Shown here piece after piece: positions 32,597 through 45,257 of a stretch of 64,000 nt of DNA (positions within the stretch are counted from its first letter, which is position 1; each line of letters opens with the position of its first letter). The stretch covers positions 565,252 to 629,251 of the forward strand of contig LNKV01000020.1 in NCBI GenBank assembly GCA_001465935.1, written 5' to 3'. The notes beneath the pieces were generated by a model. That model did no database searches. It was not told where the DNA came from and saw only the letters and a program-made list of their open reading frames with translations. The position numbers and the translations under genes were made by a program. Origin of the DNA: Clarireedia homoeocarpa. Lineage: Eukaryota; Ascomycota; Leotiomycetes; Helotiales; Rutstroemiaceae.

Positions 32597-35025
32597 CTAG
32601 AACCTCAAATCCCATCCGATCGCGGGGCCCAACTTGGGCAGTTCTTCGGCAACACTTTGAACGTCCTTGTCACCTCTACCACTTAGACAGATGACAACAT
32701 CTTGATCTTTCTTCATGGTCTTGGCCAATTCAATAGCTCCCCAAATAGCATGGGCAGTTTCCAATGCTGGAATTATCCCTTCCTTTTCACTGATAATTCT
32801 GAATCCTTTAAATGCTTCGGCATCAGTAGCAGCAATAAACTTCGCTCGCTCACTGTCCTTCCAGGAACTCAATTCTGGGCCCACACCAGGGTAATCCAAA
32901 CCAGCCGAGACAGAGTGCGTATCAGAGATCTGGCCGTTCTTATCTTGAAGAACGTATGTACGGACACCATGCAAGACACCTTTGGTACCACCTGATAGGG
33001 TTGCCGAATGACGGTCCGTATCTAAGCCATCTCCACCGGCCTCAACACCAAGGAGCTTAACGCTCGGATCTTTGGAGAATGGGTAGAACATGCCGACAGC
33101 ATTGCTTCCACCACCGACACATGCAACGACCGCATCTGGGAGTTTACCACGCTTTTCAAGCATTTGAGCACGTGTTTCGTTACCAATAACGGACTGGAAA
33201 GTCCTGACAATTGTTGGGAACGGATGAGGACCAATTGCGGAACCGATAATGTAATGAGTAGTGTCGAGCTTCACAACCCAAGCACGCATGGCCTCATTAA
33301 CCGCATCTCGAAGAGTTCGCGAACCAGCTTCTACAGCGACGACGGAGGCACCGAGCAACTTGATCCTGAAAACATTCAGGGCTTGACGTCTTACATCTTC
33401 CTATATGACTGTGAGTGGATGGTCAAAAATTCAATAACTCCATACTTACAGCTCCCATATAAATGGTACATTTCATTCCAAACTTGGCACAGACAGTTGC
33501 AGTCGCGACACCGTGCTGTCCAGCACCAGTCTCTGCAATGATCTCAGTCTTTCCTAATCGTCGCGCAAGTAAAATCTGTCCCAAAGCATTGTTAATTTTG
33601 TGACTTCCGGTGTGGTTGAGATCCTCTCTCTTCAACCAGATCTTGGCTCCCCCAGCATATTCAGTAAGTCTCTCTGCTTCATGTAGCTGACCAGGTCTTC
33701 CCATCCATGGATAGTATGTTCGATACTCCTCCCAGAAAGCTGGATCATCTTTGATTGCATTGAACCCCCGCTCTAATTCTGAAAGACAGTCCATAAGAGA
33801 TTCCGGCACATATTGCCCGCCAAACTCGCCAAACTTCTGCGGCAGCAGGTTGGGATCCGTAGGGCCATCTATGTTGAGAGCTTCAAGTTGATCAGCCAAT
33901 CCAGGCGCCGATCCACTATCCTTGACAATAGCATCTACGGTGACATTATTTCCATTTGGTTCGTGTGCAGCATCTATGGCCTCTACGATACCAACTTCTC
34001 TAGTCAGACCTCCATTGGATGCTCCACGCCTTCCACAAACCTTCGCGCAGTATTCTTCCACGTGCTTTGCTTCTTCTCCAGCCGGCGCATCGTTCACTGT
34101 TGTAATGATTTGACTTCCAATAACGACACCATCTGCGATCTGGGCAACGCTCAAGAAGTGATCGCGGGTGCTGACACCGAAACCGACTGCTGCTGGAACA
34201 TTTCCAGAATATTCCTTGACACGTCTCAGAAGGTCTGGTAGTCCAGCGTTCATGGTACCTGTAGCTCCCGTGACACCCATCCTCGAAACAACATATATGA
34301 AGGAGTCTGCCAACTTGCATAGTAGCTTCATTCGTGATTCTGATGTCGAGGGAGCAATGAGTGGAACATAGGATAAACTGGGCAAAAATATATTTAAGCA
34401 GCACATCCATTACGTTGCGGATATTGATGACTCACCCTCCACTTGTGCAGAATTTCCTGAAGCTGACAGCTTCCTCGGGAGGCAGATCACAGACAATGAA
34501 TCCATTGACTCCAGCCTCTTTACAATCCTTCAACAACCTTTCCTCTCCGTAACTTAGCATAGGGTTATAATATCCCATGAAAAGAACTGGAACTCTCAAT
34601 CCCTTCTTTCGCGCATCCCGTACCATTTGTAAAACCGTAGTGACCGATACGCCATTCTTTAAGGCTATCTATATATTTCGTAAGGAACGGTTTAGAGCTT
34701 TGACAGGGCCTATACGTACAGTATTCGACTTCTGGATCGTTGGACCATCTGCAATTGGATCTGTGAACGGTAGACCGAGTTCAATAACGTCTGCAGCAAT
34801 TGTTAGCTAGTATCTTACAACAAAGTAGAAAGTAACATACCTGCACCACCGGCTTCCATTCCCAGCATAATATCGACTGTTGATTCCGCCTTAGGGAATC
34901 CAGCAGTGATATAAGTCACCAAAGCAGGCTTTCAATTATTAGCAATTGCTTCAATCTGGGAAAGGATTTCAACATACTCTTCCCTCCTCCTTACATTGCG
35001 AGAAAGTCTTCTTTAAATGCTCCAT
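32597..35025 (-). CDS. TRP5: Bifunctional tryptophan synthase (alpha-beta fusion)
   Basis: Six exons: 35025-34978, 34928-34841, 34790-34720, 34668-34436, 34377-33450 and 33400-32597. They give 723 aa. The alpha domain (about 1-265) carries VIELGLPFTDPIADGP with the catalytic Glu and Asp, and GFGVSTRDH at the phosphate site. A short linker leads to the beta domain, with KFGEFGGQYVPESL, REDLNHTGSHKINNALGQIL (the Lys binds pyridoxal phosphate), ETGAGQHG and the glycine-rich ACVGGGSNAVG. It converts indole-3-glycerol phosphate and serine to tryptophan in the cytosol. The order alpha then beta on one chain is the fungal arrangement (yeast TRP5, Neurospora trp-3). All key residues are present. It is divergent from the SDHAF4 gene. 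Confidence 0.97.
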
Positions 35026-35336
35026 ATTGAAGAAAAATTGAGTTGTCAGAAAAAAGTTGTGTTTATTGAGAAGAGCCTTTCAACGATGTATTAATACCTT
35101 TGACGCACCACCCCACGAGAAATATTTCCAAGTGACTCAACTAAAAGACACGCCCCTCAATTGTCATCGCTAACCCTAGTCACCGCCCGGCAATATATAC
35201 GTTACATTATGTAATGTCTCCGATACCCGCTCCTTTGACCATACATGGTGGACTATTTTCCTGTTGCAACAACTTCGGTACTATAATTCAATCGGCAATA
35301 TTCTCATTCAACTGAAGCTACGCGTACTTCAAAGTA
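35026..35336. promoter_or_regulatory. Divergent promoter between TRP5 and SDH8
   Basis: A 311-bp gap between start codons. One TGACTCA word (minus strand TGAGTCA, about 35133-35139) fits the binding site of the general amino-acid control factor Gcn4/CPC1, which would suit a tryptophan gene. The palindromic ATGTAATGT/TACATTATGTA patch at 35210-35218 is also notable. Confidence 0.5.
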
Positions 35337-35816
35337 ATGTCTCGGTTTCTCCCACCAAAGTTCCTTCTCCCATCTCGACGTTTCTTCACCCAGTCTAGTC
35401 GCCGAACAGCTTTTGCGACAGGTCCCGCGCCACCACGTCTGCCACCAAAAGAGCAAGAAGAATTCGAACGTCTCCAGCGGTTATCTACTGGCGCATTCAG
35501 CACGCCCAAAACCGAAGTTGTCACCAACTCCGGCGCATCCTCTTCTCGACCTAAACCACAAATCAATCAATCGCCAGTCACAACCGAAAAAGAAAAGCAA
35601 GATATTGAATTAGCCGCCGTCAATGCAAGAGTGGCTGCTACAGGAAAAGGGGAGGAATTGCATCCAGATATCCGTAGAGGGGCTCAGCCAGAATTTGAAG
35701 GCGATGTAAATCCAAAAACAGGGGAGATTGGTGGACCTAAGAATGAGCCTTTGAGGTGGGGAAGTACTGGTGAGAGAGGAGATTGGAGTTACAATGGCAG
35801 AGTTACAGATTTCTGA
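35337..35816 (+). CDS. SDH8: Mitochondrial succinate dehydrogenase assembly factor 4
   Basis: A single-exon gene of 159 aa. The N-terminal 30 residues are Arg/Phe/Ser-rich without acids (MSRFLPPKFLLPSRRFFTQS), a mitochondrial presequence. The C-terminus carries the DUF1674 signature of SDHAF4/Sdh8: FEGDVNPKTGEIGGPKNEPL then RWGSTGERGDWSYNGRVTDF. The family binds flavinylated Sdh1 in the matrix and shields it before complex II assembly. The middle is a low-complexity linker, longer than in animals, as is usual in fungi. The ending on DF matches the family. Confidence 0.95.
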   Translation: MSRFLPPKFLLPSRRFFTQSSRRTAFATGPAPPRLPPKEQEEFERLQRLSTGAFSTPKTEVVTNSGASSSRPKPQINQSPVTTEKEKQDIELAAVNARVAATGKGEELHPDIRRGAQPEFEGDVNPKTGEIGGPKNEPLRWGSTGERGDWSYNGRVTDF

Positions 35817-36223
35817 GGTATGTAGGGGATAGACAGCCTTCCTATGTCAAGCCCTCGATCACAACCTCAAGTAAAGATATCATCCACAATACACTTACTC
35901 TGTTTCGGTTGACGCTTTAGAGTGAATTAAACTGCGAGTGCAGTCCGTGTCAAACATGAAGAGCGTCTTCCAAGCCATTCTAAAGAATCGAAATTTTTCA
36001 TTAGAACCACATTATTTTCCCAATAATATTCATTGATGAATATCCCACCCAGACAAAGGCATCCCGCAATGCAAGTTACTTATGCAATCTTCACATCCGG
36101 TAAGCCATATGAACTCTCTTTGTCTTTGAGAACAAGCGACCTTTCGGGGCCATAATCCAAAAAAAGAGACATAAATCCATCGTCGTCCTTGATAGCCACT
36201 CAAAGTCATCGACCAAGGCCGTC
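35817..36223. other. Short intergenic stretch
   Basis: 3' flank of SDH8 and promoter of the SRR1-like gene on the same strand. No gene or repeat is seen. Confidence 0.5.
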
Positions 36224-37168
36224 ATGGCTCCGTCACTTCCAGCGCTCATTCCGAGGGAGTTAGAAGGAATGAGAAAGATTCGCGACGAACTAACTCGCCA
36301 ATGGAAAGAATCTAGGCTTTACGAAGATCAAATCAATTGGATGAAAAATACTATTCTCCCTCTAAAAGGATTGCGGATAGATCGCGCTTTATACATGGGC
36401 TTAGGTACCATCTCCCCTTATGAACAAGATTCGACGAAACTGCTGGAAGACCAAGATGTAGAGGACCTTATAGAGCACTGGGGTGTGGAACGCCGAGGAG
36501 TGCGCGGCATGACCCAGTTGGTTGCGTTTGAATGCTGGCTCGATATATTGGGTAAGCTTTAGTCGAAAACACTTGGTCGTCAGAAGGCGCTGACTCGCAT
36601 ATTACAGGTACAAAATTCGAAATACGCTACGCAGATGTGTATTTTCAAGAATCTCGGCTCGATGAAAACGAAGCAAAATTTCTCAGCCTTCTGGGATACA
36701 CAGTGTTGATAGGTCCTCAAGCTATCGAGTATGTGTTGAGTGATCCTCATGCTATCGAACATAGCTGGAATACTGCTTTTCTATTATGTTTTGATCATCT
36801 AGACTTATGCTCAGAACTCCTTGCTGCGGCGGAGCCGGGTCTGGTTGTCATGTCGCCTTTGTGGGTTCAAGGTATGAGACTATATGTTTTATTAAAGTCC
36901 CATTGTTTTTAGTTATCTCGGTATATGCCCGGCCCAAGTGTTGGTGCGGGAACCATTGCTAGGAGTATTCTCTTGCTAATAGTATTTGTATCAGACCATA
37001 AACCAGACATCAAGTTATCGCCCCCGGCATATTGGGTAAGTCCTCGTATGTTTTCGAGATCACTTAGCTGACATGGTTTGCGTCACGAAGGTATTATCGT
37101 AGGATGAGGGATTTCGCGAAGACCCGAAACACACAGATGCTTTGGATGAATCCTGGCCAACGGCATGA
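36224..37168 (+). CDS. SRR1-like domain protein
   Basis: Four exons: 36224-36551, 36608-36871, 36995-37035 and 37103-37168. They give 232 aa. The SRR1 fold landmarks are the strand RIDRALYMGLGTISPYE near residue 55, a QLVAFECWLDIL helix, IRYADVYFQESRLDENEAKFLSLLGYTVL and then CFDHLDLCSELL with VVMSPLWVQ. The last exon gives DEGFREDPKHTDALDESWP before the stop. Arabidopsis SRR1 relatives act in clock input, and the yeast relative Ber1 is linked to microtubules; the molecular function is unknown. The last exon overlaps, in another frame, the long ORF that starts at 37104, so the end of this gene and the start of the next need transcript evidence. Confidence 0.75.
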
Positions 37169-38615
37169 CCTAATCCCCAAGGCAATCCCCAAGGGCCATA
37201 TTGAACATCGAATGACTTGGATGACCGGTTATGGATGGTATTGGAAACCTGATGGTCCTTCAGACCTTCCCGCTCGTCCTGGGAAATTTCAATTTAAAGA
37301 TGAGTCGCGAGATTTACGGCGTACAGAGTTTGGTGGTTTGCTTAGTAAAGATGGCCAACTGCTCGACACAAATAGGGAAACAGCAGAACAGACAAGAGAT
37401 TTCAGAAAAAGCAAAGGAAAAGTAGAAGGAGCAAAGAAGGTAGAAAGTAGCGGGTCTCGAAGAGAAGCATCTACGGGTGGAATTCAACCTAAACTTGCAA
37501 TAGGTTCTTCTTCTCCATATAGTGTTACAGGACTTATAACAAGAGCCTCGTCACTCAAAGCAGACATGCCACATTCGCCAATGGGAATGCCACTTAACCG
37601 CAACCAAAAAGTCTTATTCACAGACGAACCGACTGTCAAGCCAACTGTCAAACCACTAAAAGCGGGCCTGAAAAACTACAAAGTCCCATATGTGGAAGAT
37701 GAAGCAGGATCTAGGTCTGGCATAATACCAGACTATCCAACTGTACACAGAAATGGGAACAGAAATGAGAAAGGCTCTAAACAGAGCGCACGCCCCGGTA
37801 CAGCTCCCAAATTCTTCGTCGGTCACATAGATCCTCTAATTAAAGCCCAATTCCCATCATCAAATCCGCCACTCAACTCCCCTGCAGTCAGACCAACAAT
37901 TTTGAATCGCCCAGGAGGTATCAATCGTCCTACACCGCCCTATGTAACATCCAAACTCCTTCCCATCCAGCCCGACGAAGTGCAAGAACCATCTAGATCT
38001 ACATCCCACATACCAACATCTCGCGCAAGGATAGGACCGCAATCTACACCCCAAACACAAACTTCCGCAAGGACGGGACCGTCACCTTTAAATGTCGCTA
38101 CTACCACCGCTGTACCTTCACCACGACCACAACCACGACCTCCTCCTCCCAGGAGACCATCTGACGCGCGTTTCATGAACCAAAGCGATGGCAGTGAGAG
38201 TGATTCTGACGTTGGCGATGAAATTGACATGTTTATTAGCAGTTTACAGCCCAGGAGTAGTACTGGCATTGTTCGGCGCTCCCGCTCCGACAACGAAGGG
38301 GACGACGAGGGCCGCTCATATAATCGCTCTTCCCCTCTTCAACCTCTCCCTCTTCCACCTCCCTATCTTAGACCTCTTCCTCCAAGTCCCATTGGTAGAC
38401 CTCGAGTTCCGAGGAACGCGAGTAGTAGTAAGTTTTGTCTATCAGTTTGTCATCATAACTACTAATTGCGCATTTTTGTAGAACAAACAGCGGGATTTGC
38501 GCCGCGACGCCAGGTGGTCGATCCAAGTCCATATGCGAATTCGAATTTGGCGGTGTTTTTACTGTTGGTTACACAGGCGATTTGGATTTGGTATTTTATG
38601 TCTGGGGGCTTTTAG
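37104..38615 (+). CDS. Disordered tail-anchored protein of unknown function
   Basis: Two exons, 37104-38427 and 38482-38615, give at most 485 aa. The start is uncertain: the first ATG lies inside the SRR1-like last exon, and the ATG at 37210 (MTWMTGYGWYWKPDGPSDLP) gives a more protein-like beginning. The central 350 residues are basic, Pro/Ser/Arg-rich and disordered, with SDSDVGDEIDMFISSLQ and a PLPPPYLRPLPPSP patch. The last 22 residues are one membrane span followed by only a few residues (LAVFLLLVTQAIWIWYFMSGGF), so it is probably tail-anchored in an internal membrane. I do not recognise a family. Confidence 0.65.
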
Positions 38616-38971
38616 GACCTTAGGGCGCTGCTAGTTTGGTTGGTTGATTGGTTGAGCGATGGTGGGTTTGATTGGAATTTCGATAGAGTATGGTTGTGAG
38701 TGTTTTGCATATATAATGTTATTTGACCTGTTTTGAGGGTTCATAGGGGTTTGAACCTGATATTCACTATTACTGTACTGTATATTTTCTCGTGATTTTT
38801 CATTTCGCTTCGACAGAAAAGGGGGTGATGGGGAGGATGAGACACCACAACAAATGTCTTTTTGCCTAGAAGTTTCTCGCAATCTGAGATTTTATTATTT
38901 GAAATCAAAAAATAATTTGTGAAATAATTGAAGCTTTGGGATATCTAGATCTTATTGTACATCCATCCCAA
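38616..38971. other. Convergent intergenic gap
   Basis: 3' flanks of two convergent genes. No gene or repeat is seen. Confidence 0.5.
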
Positions 38972-40243
38972 TCAACAATCATAACCCCACTCTCTATTAG
39001 AATTCCACGCCTCCGCAACCCTCAGACCTTGCCCCAATACACCCAGCGCTGCATCTGCAAAAGAATTTCCAGTTCTTGGTTGAGAAGGTGGATTTGCACT
39101 AGCAGCCTGCCCTCTTGCATCTGCAGCCGCTGTTGCTAGACGATAGGATTCATCAAGGGATCGATCTTCGCATTTCATTCTTGCCAAGGCAGCTCTCTGT
39201 ATCGAACTTGACCATAGATTGAACCAATCCACTTCACTTATGACTGTGCACTTTCGATCACCGTCGCCATCTTCTAGTCGATCGGCGTAGGGGAATCTCA
39301 CCTTTACCACCTCATATTTGCGCGTAAGGAGAAAGAGGGTCGGCCAGGAAACGAGCCATAAGAAAGTCAAGTAGAAGAACCAACGGACCCAGGTTGTAAT
39401 ACGCCATTCGTTGATTTTACCGGGAGAATAGATGATAACTCGATCGTGCGTGGTTGGAAATCTCACATCAAGGTGGCCGCGATAATGCGTTCCAGAGATT
39501 GCAGAGCGAATGTACTGCTCAAGCTTTTTGGTATCATGATTGGTCACTTCGCGTTTCAGAGTGAATGATTTCACGCTTCCTGGATTTTGCACGTAGGCTT
39601 CGCACCATGCCCTTAACTCGTCTTCTTGGTTCTCCTCGTCTACCATCATGGTTGGCTCCAATGTAGGTATACGACCACCACGGTAGCCTCTCACGTTGTT
39701 TGGTAGGCACTCAATTTCCCCCTCCCCAAGCTGTTTTGTAAGTAAATACTGAATACTGATTCGAATGTAGAAATCCACGACTTTATCTTTTGTCTCCTTA
39801 TTTCCTTGTCGCTTTGTTTCGTTGTGCGTGCCACATATTTCTACATAATAGCCCGGAGGATAGCGTGCCTGCGTAACGAGCTGGTTGTAAAGGACATCTG
39901 CGCGTTCAGAAAACGATGGGAAATTCGAGCGGATTTCGGAGTGGGCGAAATCGTGACTAGAGAACGGCAGCGCGGGAGGAGACCTATTCGCTGTTAGGCT
40001 GTGTATGACCAATGTTGCAGATGAAGCTTACACGTGGCGTGACGGCGACAATACACTTGAAAGAACTGGCGTCTGGGGAGTGGCGGGAGGTACAGGGTCA
40101 TCGGTATATGCGGGCAATTCTTCGTCAAGGTAGGCTTCAATATCGTCTAGGAGAACGGCAGATGAACTTGAGGCAGCATCATCAATAATTGGGTTGTCGC
40201 GATAGACACTCGGTTGTGGAGGAGCAACTATTGGCTTGCCCAT
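38972..40243 (-). CDS. Conserved fungal membrane-associated protein of unknown function
   Basis: Two exons, 40243-40032 and 39983-38972, use a GTAAGC donor and give 407 aa. The N-terminal 75 residues are disordered with an ELPAYTDDP patch (PxY-like). A long conserved body follows: FAHSEIRSNFPSFSERADVL, YYVEICGTHNETKRQG, VVDFYIRISIQYLL, a GYRGGRIPTL block, and FTLKREVTNHDTKKLEQYIR. Two adjacent hydrophobic stretches (WVRWFFYLTFLWLVSWPTLFL) form one hairpin or span near residue 275, then EVVKVRFPYADR and a Cys/Arg-rich tail. It is widely kept in filamentous ascomycetes and often mislabelled as an ABC transporter; no ABC motif is present. Function is unknown. Confidence 0.85.
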
Positions 40244-41367
40244 TGTGATACTGTTACTCCGTATGTGAAGATAATTTTTGATCTTCTGAGATTGAACAAC
40301 GGCAGTATTAGCTGCAATGCAGAGCGAGTCGTGTAGAATATATATTCTCTCATGGCGAGCGTGAGATCAAGCTTAACATGGTCAGCTATCGCTTTGCCAA
40401 GTGCCCCTCTGCTGCCTGTGCCTAGAACCAATTTTAACAGCGAACTGGCTCGTACTCGGCCATAGTTTTTCCTCACGTGGAATTAGGGGTCAGAGCGAGA
40501 TCCAAAATGGGATGCAGCGCGTAATTGCCCATGTAAAAGTGGGCGACAATCCCATAAAACATGATATTGTGAAGTTGTGAGGATTGAGTGGACGAGAGCA
40601 GGAAACGCATGCAGGAAGGGAGAATGAAAGTTTGAATGACGAAAGCTAGAGATAGAGCTCAAGTCCCTAGCCACACGAGCCACTCCACGAGAGAGCAGAG
40701 CCACACTGGCACAAATCTTATCTCGGCACGCTTGGGCCGTTCCTTAACTTAAATCCGTAATTCCAGGGATCACCAAGAGTGGACCCTCCACAGCATGTCA
40801 GCTGACGTGCAAGAGTGCTTCAACCAACAACTGCGATTACTATCCCTCGATGAATTACTCAACAATCTCAACATCTTCAACCTCCTTCTTCCCGCCGCAT
40901 ACCTTTGGCACAGTCAGCTACCCATTCCACTCTTCAATCGCCACCGGTATTGAAACTCGGCATTAACCCAACATTCACCGAACCTCCAACCTCCAAGAGG
41001 AATCAATCCCCGCATCCGAAACGACTCTCATATCAATTGTGGATGCTCCCCATGAAGATCTTCACAATGATTGGCGGCTCGCTGCACCCGTTGCGCTACC
41101 AGTCCGCTATTCCCGCGGCCTATTCCTCATTCTCCCCTATGAAGAAAAATAACCATGCTTAAGCCCGTTTGTTTTTAAATCCTTCAAAAATGGGTTGTCA
41201 GATTTCTCGGTGTATTACACAAATACGAGTATCTGACCCTATTCTCTCGGAAAATCCAAAGGACGGAAGTATAAAGATGGTATAGTTATTCGCAATTGAT
41301 ATAAAGTACTCGCAGCATCAGCATCATCAATTCGCCACAAGTCAAGCACGCACTGTGCTCATCCATC
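40244..41367. other. Intergenic, no convincing gene
   Basis: Divergent promoters of the two flanking genes. A 51-codon frame at 40796 and an 85-codon frame at 40905 overlap in different frames and have no family features; neither is called. Confidence 0.45.
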
Positions 41368-42955
41368 ATGGCCACCACGCAAGATCCGGAGAAGAATGAT
41401 ATCCAGCAACCTCAGGATTCATCATTGACACCTCAAAGGATGTCTGAATCCACGAAAGAAGAAAAGTCAGGTGATATCTCCGAAGTCAGAAGTCATAATG
41501 AGACTCCAATTGCCCCTCCTCAAGCTCCCGCCATTCCGGATGGAGGAATTGTGGCATGGCTGCAAGTTCTGGGATCGTTCTTCTTATTCTTCAATTCATG
41601 GTGAGGCTCTCACACAACATCTTGATGTACCATTATATTGATGGATGCCATAGGGGAATTGTAAACACTTATGGGGTTTTCCAAACATATTACGAAAGCG
41701 ACCTATTAAGTACAGAGTCCCCTTCGAATATCTCTTGGATTGGCTCAATTCAAGCATTCCTCCTGCTGCTTGTAGGTGTTATCACTGGACCTCTTTTTGG
41801 TATGATCAATCCCATTTCAGATTCCTCGGATACACTCGGTAGAACTAACATCATCCAGATGCTGGTCGATTACGGCTACTTCTCTTTACCGGGACGCTTC
41901 TTGTTGTCCTTGGTCTTATGATGACCAGTATCAGTAAAACGTATTGGGAAGTACTTCTCGCACAGGCTATATGCATGGGAATCGGGCTTGGATGTCTCTT
42001 CGTACCCAGTGTGGCCATTGTGTCTACATATTTTTCCACTAAGAAAGCATTTGCAATGGGAATCGCTGCCAGCGGAAGTAGCCTTGGTAAGTTTTTTAAT
42101 CACCATGGTTTCTATCAGTAATATTACTGTTACTGTCGTCAGCACTGCCATCCCTCTCTGTCATTATCCTCAATCTCACATGACCAAATCTGACAACCTC
42201 CAGGCGGCGTAATCTACCCTATTGTCTTCCACAATCTCCAACCATCCATCGGTTTCGGCTGGGCTACCCGCGTCCTCGGCTTTATCGCCCTCACCACCCT
42301 CACCGTCTCCCTGACCACCATGCGTATGCGCGTGCAACCCGCCCACAAGCGTTCACTAATCGACATAACCGCCTTCCACTCTCCCCCATTCTGGCTCTTT
42401 ACCTTCGGTCTCTTCTTCGGCTTCATGGGTCTGTACGTCCCCTTTTTCTACGTCCAATCCTATGCTCTCGATGATCACATCATGAGCGCCAATTCCGCGT
42501 TCTATATGCTCTCCGTCATCAATGCAGCGTCCATCTTCGGCCGCATTATCCCAAATTGGCTCGCAGATCGTATAGGCCCGCTGAACGTCTTGATTCCCGG
42601 AACAGCCATTGCATGCGTCGTGGCGCTCGGTTGGATCGGTATACACAGCGTGGGCGGGCTAGTTGTCTTCTGTCTCCTTTACGGATTTTCTTCCGGCTCA
42701 TTCGTTTCCATCCCACCGACTGTTATTGTGACGCTCTCGCCGAGTTTGTCTGTCGTGGGTACGAGGATGGGAATGACTTTTGCAGTCAGCGGTATCGGGC
42801 TTCTGATTGGAACCCCGGTAGCAGGTCAGATTCTCCTGCGTCATGGGTATGTTGCTACCATCGCTTATTGTGGTGTGTGTATTTCTGTAGCGGTGGCTTT
42901 GTTTGTAGCGACGAGAGTACATAAGACCGGGGTGCATGTGATGAAGATTGCTTGA
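41368..42955 (+). CDS. MFS transporter, monocarboxylate-permease (MCT-like) type
   Basis: Four exons: 41368-41600, 41654-41799, 41859-42086 and 42204-42955. They give 452 aa. A 60-residue polar N-terminus precedes IPDGGIVAWLQVLGSFFLFF, the usual TM1 entry DGGxxAW of this subfamily. Other landmarks are WGIVNTYGVFQTYY, SNISWIGSIQAFLLL, GIAASGSSLGGVIYP and FGRIIPNWLADRIGPLN. It is a paralogue of the transporter at 8493-10236 and would be a proton-linked carrier of small organic acids at the plasma membrane. It is the first of four MFS genes in a row. Confidence 0.92.
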
Positions 42956-43280
42956 AGGAAAGGGAAAGGAGTTAGGGGCGGTTTGCTTGCATGATAAGAG
43001 CATTTTAGACGGATAGATTTCTTATTGCTGCGTTATAGACTTCTTCTACTTGATCTACTCCTCTGCATGCCATTAGATGTACCAGCTATCCTAGAAACTT
43101 TAGATTTTTGGTTGTAAGTGAAATTTGAGCATTAAGAACTCATATATACACTTGCCAGAACAGAGATCTCAAAATTATATAATTTAGTTGTATATCGATG
43201 TTTTAGATTTGGTCGATAAATTAGTACACCCACTGGTGCGCTCAAACACTCACTTTCCTCGCCCAATCCAATCATAATGA
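42956..43280. other. Convergent intergenic gap
   Basis: 3' flanks of two convergent transporter genes. AT-rich; no gene is seen. Confidence 0.5.
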
Positions 43281-45257
43281 TCATAAGCTTGCTTTACCCT
43301 GCGACTCGAAAGGAAGTATGATGACCAAAAGTCCAGCGACAATAAACAGTGCTCCACTAGTGTATACTGGGGCAGACGTTTCCAAATTCGCAAACATAGC
43401 GATGATAGGCTATCAGCATCAGTTAGTATCGATATGTAAACCACCTTCTCGGCAAACAATTCCCGGCGAAATGTCATGGTTTCTAAAATAGAAAGCACAA
43501 AAAACAAAGGCACGGTTCAGTTGAGTAACTCACAGCCATAATCCCAAATACCCGATTACTACACGCCGTCAAGGCATTCCCCGTCCCCCGGTCCTTCGTC
43601 GGGAAGATCTCCGGCGTATACGCATACAACACCGCATACATAACATTACTCGTAAAATTAAACGCGCAATTCCAGCCCAACAGCGCCGTAGAATTCAGGG
43701 CCGTCGTCGACGCATACAAAAACGCACCGGTGGCGACGGTCGAGAGGGCGAGTGTGCCTTTGCGACCGAATCGCGGGATCTCGACGAGAAGACCGCCGAG
43801 CAAAGCGCCAGGAATGCCGAGGACGGAGATGATGAGCGAATTACGGTAGGTGAGGTAGGTGGAGCCGTCGCCAAATTCGGCACCGCGTGTGGCTTGGATG
43901 TAAGGGAGGAAGGCATTGTAGAGGGGGTAACCAAGACCAATGAACGCCCAGATGAGCATGATGAGCGTGGTGGAGAGGAAGAGGGTGCGCGTGGCGAAGA
44001 GAGAGCGAATATGGGAGAGGTTGAGCTTGGAGAGTCGGCGTTTGAGAATGGCGTTGGTGCCGGGGGCGTGTGAGAGAGTGCCGCAGGCTTGGAGGTGGGC
44101 GAGTGTTACTAGGGTTGGGGGTGGTTGGTTAGTATGTTGTATATTGGAATTGGGAATGAGATGGGAGAGGCTAAAATAAACGTACGGTTTGATTCTTTTC
44201 CATTCCTTCGCGCGACTTCGTGGATTACTTTTACGGCTTCTTCGTCTCGTCCTTTACCCATGAGATACTTTGGGGACTCGAAGATGGTGAAAAGAACAAA
44301 TCTGATGAAGAACTCAATCATAGAGATGCCTCCCATGGCAATGAGAAAGTATCTCCATCCCATGTTGTCTGATCGATGACAAACAGTATCCTCCTGGCAC
44401 GTGAAATTTCCCAGAAGTGGCCAAGCGACCAAATTCGCGATGACCTGCGCAACAGCCCAATCGATAGATAAAATCGTAAGGAGATACTGATGTGAGCCGG
44501 GAAGAAATTCGAGGAAGACCTAAGAATCCATCAGCATGGAAAATAAAAGTAGTGCAATTTCGAAGAAGTAATACGGCAGAATCCACAGGGAGGTTGCCCC
44601 CAACTCCAAAACTCCACAATGCAGCAAAACACCCAATAGCAGCAAAATTAGGGGATCCTGCTGCGATCAGACCAAAAACCGCGGTGACACCAAGCGTGAC
44701 ATTGAATGCTAGTCGACGACCAAAGATATCGCAACCGAAACCCCAGAACATTGCACCTGCGAGAAGGCCAATGTTTTGTGCCAGGGTGAGGAGGGGTGGC
44801 CGTGACGGGGAAAACTCATTGGTGACAGCAGTAACTGGATCAGTCAGTATATGGGGGTTTTAAGAGTTATTGAGCGTCGTTGAGGAGGTCATACAGATAA
44901 GAGAGGTGCAGATAGGCCATAAATTATCATTTGCCCAGCCGAAGCCGACAACGATGAATAGTTGCCACTGATACCAGCCCATACCTATTTCTTGAACCTG
45001 TGTACATCATCAGTCTTCATTGTTTGTGATATTAAAAGTTGGCATCAAGTTCTCCAACTACTTACTGCTTCGTTCAAAACGCGAGCCTTCGCCTCATACA
45101 CCGGATCGATAGTACCAGGAGGAATAGCCGTTACGATATCCACCCCCTCAATGTCCGATTGCACACCAGCCTCGTTCACGCCCCCACTCTTTGTGTCCGA
45201 CGAGGCATCCTGCAGTCCGCCAGATCTCGACTCCTCAATATCATTCTTACTCGCCAT
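43281..45257 (-). CDS. MFS transporter, SV2/sugar-porter-like
   Basis: Six exons: 45257-45066, 44997-44895, 44834-44575, 44519-44186, 44108-43534 and 43409-43281. They give 530 aa. The start at 45257 (MASKNDIEESRS) was preferred over one 75 bp upstream because it is the common type of start in this family. After a 65-residue acidic N-terminus come GMGWYQWQLFIVVGFGWAND, GAMFWGFGCDIFGRRLAFN (the GR/KR loop), GVGGNLPVDSAVFLEFLP and, in the second half, YTPEIFPTKDRGTGNALT. These are hallmarks of SV2-like metabolite:proton symporters, close to sugar porters. The substrate is unknown. Confidence 0.9.

Noticed and set aside
36995..38615. Single fusion gene of the SRR1-like protein and the tail-anchored protein
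   Set aside because: The visible donor at 37036 is phase 0, while entering the downstream frame would need phase 2 or another acceptor that is not present.
38972..40243. ABC transporter
   Set aside because: No Walker A, signature or Walker B motif is present and there is only one hydrophobic hairpin; the label used for relatives appears to be wrong.
40796..41162. Two short overlapping plus-strand frames
   Set aside because: They have no signal peptide, no domain pattern and no splice partner, and lie in a promoter region.
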